Below, piece by piece: positions 49,895-51,109 of a DNA stretch of 51,109 nt. Source of the DNA: an uncultured Collinsella sp. (lineage in GTDB: Bacteria > Actinomycetota > Coriobacteriia > Coriobacteriales > Coriobacteriaceae). The stretch spans positions 1-51,109 of the forward strand of contig URIK01000001.1 of the NCBI GenBank assembly GCA_900547855.1, written 5' to 3'. Both the position numbers and the translations under genes were made by a program. The first letter of the stretch is position 1. Each line of letters starts with the position of its first letter. A model generated the notes under the pieces. The model did not search any database. It was given only the letters and a program-made list of their open reading frames with translations, and was not told the origin of the DNA.

Positions 49895-51058
49895 ATGAAC
49901 TCATTCACGTACGACTACCCGGTCAGGAACTACTTCGGCGAGGGGGCCATGGACCAGGCACTCGACGCCGAGATGGGTGCCATGGGCAAGACAGTGATGC
50001 TCGCCTACGGCGGAGGCTCGGTCAAACGAACCGGCGTCTACGGCCACGTGGTCGATAAACTCACGAGCGCGGGCAAGCGCGTGGTGGACTTCGGCGGCAT
50101 CATGCCCAATCCGACCTACGAGAAGTGCCAGGAAGGCGCCGCGCTCGCACGCGAGGAGCAGGTCGACTTCATTCTCGCCGTCGGCGGCGGGTCGGTCTTC
50201 GACTGCTGCAAGGTGGTCTCCGCACAGGCGATGCTTGACGACGACATCGAGACGTTCGAGCACGCCGACGGCAAGATACCGAGCTCGTTCATCCCCATGG
50301 GCTGCATCGTGACGCTCTCCGGCACGGGCGCCGAGCAGAACAACGGCGCCGTCATCACCAACGAGGAGACGCACGTGAAGGGTGCCTATCTGGGGGCGAT
50401 ACCCATGTGGGCGGCGCTCGACCCGGCACTCACGCTCACCGTACCGCACGCGCAGTTCATGAGCGGCGCGTTCGACACGCTCTCGCACTGCATGGAGAGC
50501 TATTTCGGAAGCCCGCGCGGACGCAACGTCACCGACGACATCAACCTCACCATCCAACGTAACGTCATCCGCAACATGCGGATCGTCGCGGACGACGACC
50601 AGAACCTCGATGCCAGAAGCGAGCTCGTATACGACTCCGCCATGGCCGAGAACGGCGTGCTCAAGATCGGCAAGTCAACGGACTTCCAGGCGCACATGAT
50701 CCAGCACCAGTACGGCGCGTACACCCACACCAACCACGGAATGGGCCTCGCGGTCATCCACCCTGCGCTCTACCGCCACCTGGCCCCCGAGGCGCCCGCG
50801 CAGTTCGCCCGCTGGGCGCGCGAGGTGTGGGACGTCGACGCCAAGGGCAAAGACGACCTTACGGTGGCGCTCGAAGGCATCGACCGCCTGCAGACGTTCA
50901 TCGGCGAGATGGGGCTTCCCACAAGCTTCGCCGAGATGGGCTCCGACGCGTCCGACGAGACGCTGCACAAGGTTGCGGACACCTGCGTGCTCACCGGCGG
51001 CTGCGCCAAGAAACTGGAGCGCAGCGAGGTGTTCCGGATTCTGACCGAGTGCCTCTAG
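49895..51058 (+). CDS. YqhD-like iron-containing/zinc alcohol dehydrogenase (aldehyde reductase)
   Basis: 387 residues, the same length as E. coli YqhD. NADPH loop YGGGSVKRTG (38-47), GGGSVFD (97-103), and all four metal ligands at YqhD positions: Asp194, His198, His267, His281. The enzyme reduces toxic aldehydes (butanal, acrolein, malondialdehyde) to alcohols with NADPH. ATG 49895 follows TAGGAGG by about 8 bp. Complete: the stop TAG is at 51056-51058, two bases before the adapter. With two aldo/keto reductases and a LysR regulator it makes an aldehyde-reduction cluster. Confidence 0.95.
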   Translation: MNSFTYDYPVRNYFGEGAMDQALDAEMGAMGKTVMLAYGGGSVKRTGVYGHVVDKLTSAGKRVVDFGGIMPNPTYEKCQEGAALAREEQVDFILAVGGGSVFDCCKVVSAQAMLDDDIETFEHADGKIPSSFIPMGCIVTLSGTGAEQNNGAVITNEETHVKGAYLGAIPMWAALDPALTLTVPHAQFMSGAFDTLSHCMESYFGSPRGRNVTDDINLTIQRNVIRNMRIVADDDQNLDARSELVYDSAMAENGVLKIGKSTDFQAHMIQHQYGAYTHTNHGMGLAVIHPALYRHLAPEAPAQFARWAREVWDVDAKGKDDLTVALEGIDRLQTFIGEMGLPTSFAEMGSDASDETLHKVADTCVLTGGCAKKLERSEVFRILTECL

Positions 51059-51060
51059 AT

Positions 51061-51109
51061 CTGTCTCTTATACACATCTGACGCTGCCGACGACTAGTCG
51101 AGTGTAGAT
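51061..51109. other. Sequencing adapter (Nextera read 1 / i5 side), not genomic
   Basis: Bases 51061-51093 are the reverse complement of the Nextera read-1 adapter, beginning with the Tn5 mosaic end CTGTCTCTTATACACATCT. 51094-51101 (CTAGTCGA) sit in the i5 index position and 51102-51109 match the P5 primer. The contig's genomic part therefore ends at 51060. Confidence 0.98.

Overview
The window looks like one assembled contig from a gut actinobacterium of the class Coriobacteriia, most probably Collinsella. The reasons are the G+C-rich coding sequence, the gene repertoire (a CD1871A-type small protein, LuxR/TPR regulators, a hybrid-kinase expansion, an LAxTG-type surface protein) and several families of intergenic palindromes that I associate with Collinsella. 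The genus is my inference from pattern recognition, not a search. Both ends are not genomic: bases 1-47 and 51061-51109 are Nextera adapter and index sequence, so genomic DNA runs from 48 to 51060.

Layout. 48-5.2 kb: truncated prfC (release factor 3), a GntR/YtrA-like regulator with an ABC exporter, a ClC-type channel, a LOG-family hydrolase and a small K+ channel. 5.4-11.85 kb: two large hybrid histidine kinases facing each other across a PPOX flavoprotein; one carries two solute-binding domains fused in the same chain, the other is translationally coupled to a separate solute-binding lipoprotein. 12-17.5 kb: a MalY-type aminotransferase, TrmO, an XRE/zinc-ribbon/TipAS-like regulator, a glutaredoxin, a repeat-rich gap, an orphan ribbon-helix-helix protein and a tRNA-dihydrouridine synthase.

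17.9-23.9 kb is the most distinctive locus: an agmatine-deiminase-family enzyme, an atypical carbamoyltransferase and an MFS transporter form an operon divergent from a TetR regulator, with a second, closely related MFS transporter beyond the TetR gene. A palindromic motif (TACCG-N2-CGGTA and variants) lies in the divergent promoter and again upstream of the second transporter. I read this as a ligand-controlled uptake and degradation module for a guanidino compound that may not be agmatine.

24-31.5 kb: a MacB-like ABC exporter with a very large extracellular domain; a redox cluster (CD1871A-type microprotein, polyferredoxin, TlpA-like thioredoxin lipoprotein) divergent from an OmpR/HK two-component pair. 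31.6-37.1 kb: a LuxR regulator followed by a 1455-residue Tat-exported surface protein with a C-terminal LAGTG sorting-like signal. 37.2-42.7 kb: a membrane protein with its XRE regulator, then a type IIA topoisomerase pair.

42.8-51.06 kb is a redox/aldehyde-handling accessory region with gene decay: a frameshifted ATPase fragment next to three 19-bp direct repeats, an FMN flavoprotein, a MerR-controlled CMD-cupin/hydrolase operon whose first gene is reduced to its C terminus, a LysR regulator, two aldo/keto reductases separated by a flavodoxin fragment (the second with ATA where the start codon is expected), and a YqhD-like alcohol dehydrogenase with all four metal ligands. I found no rRNA, tRNA, CRISPR array or intact transposase.
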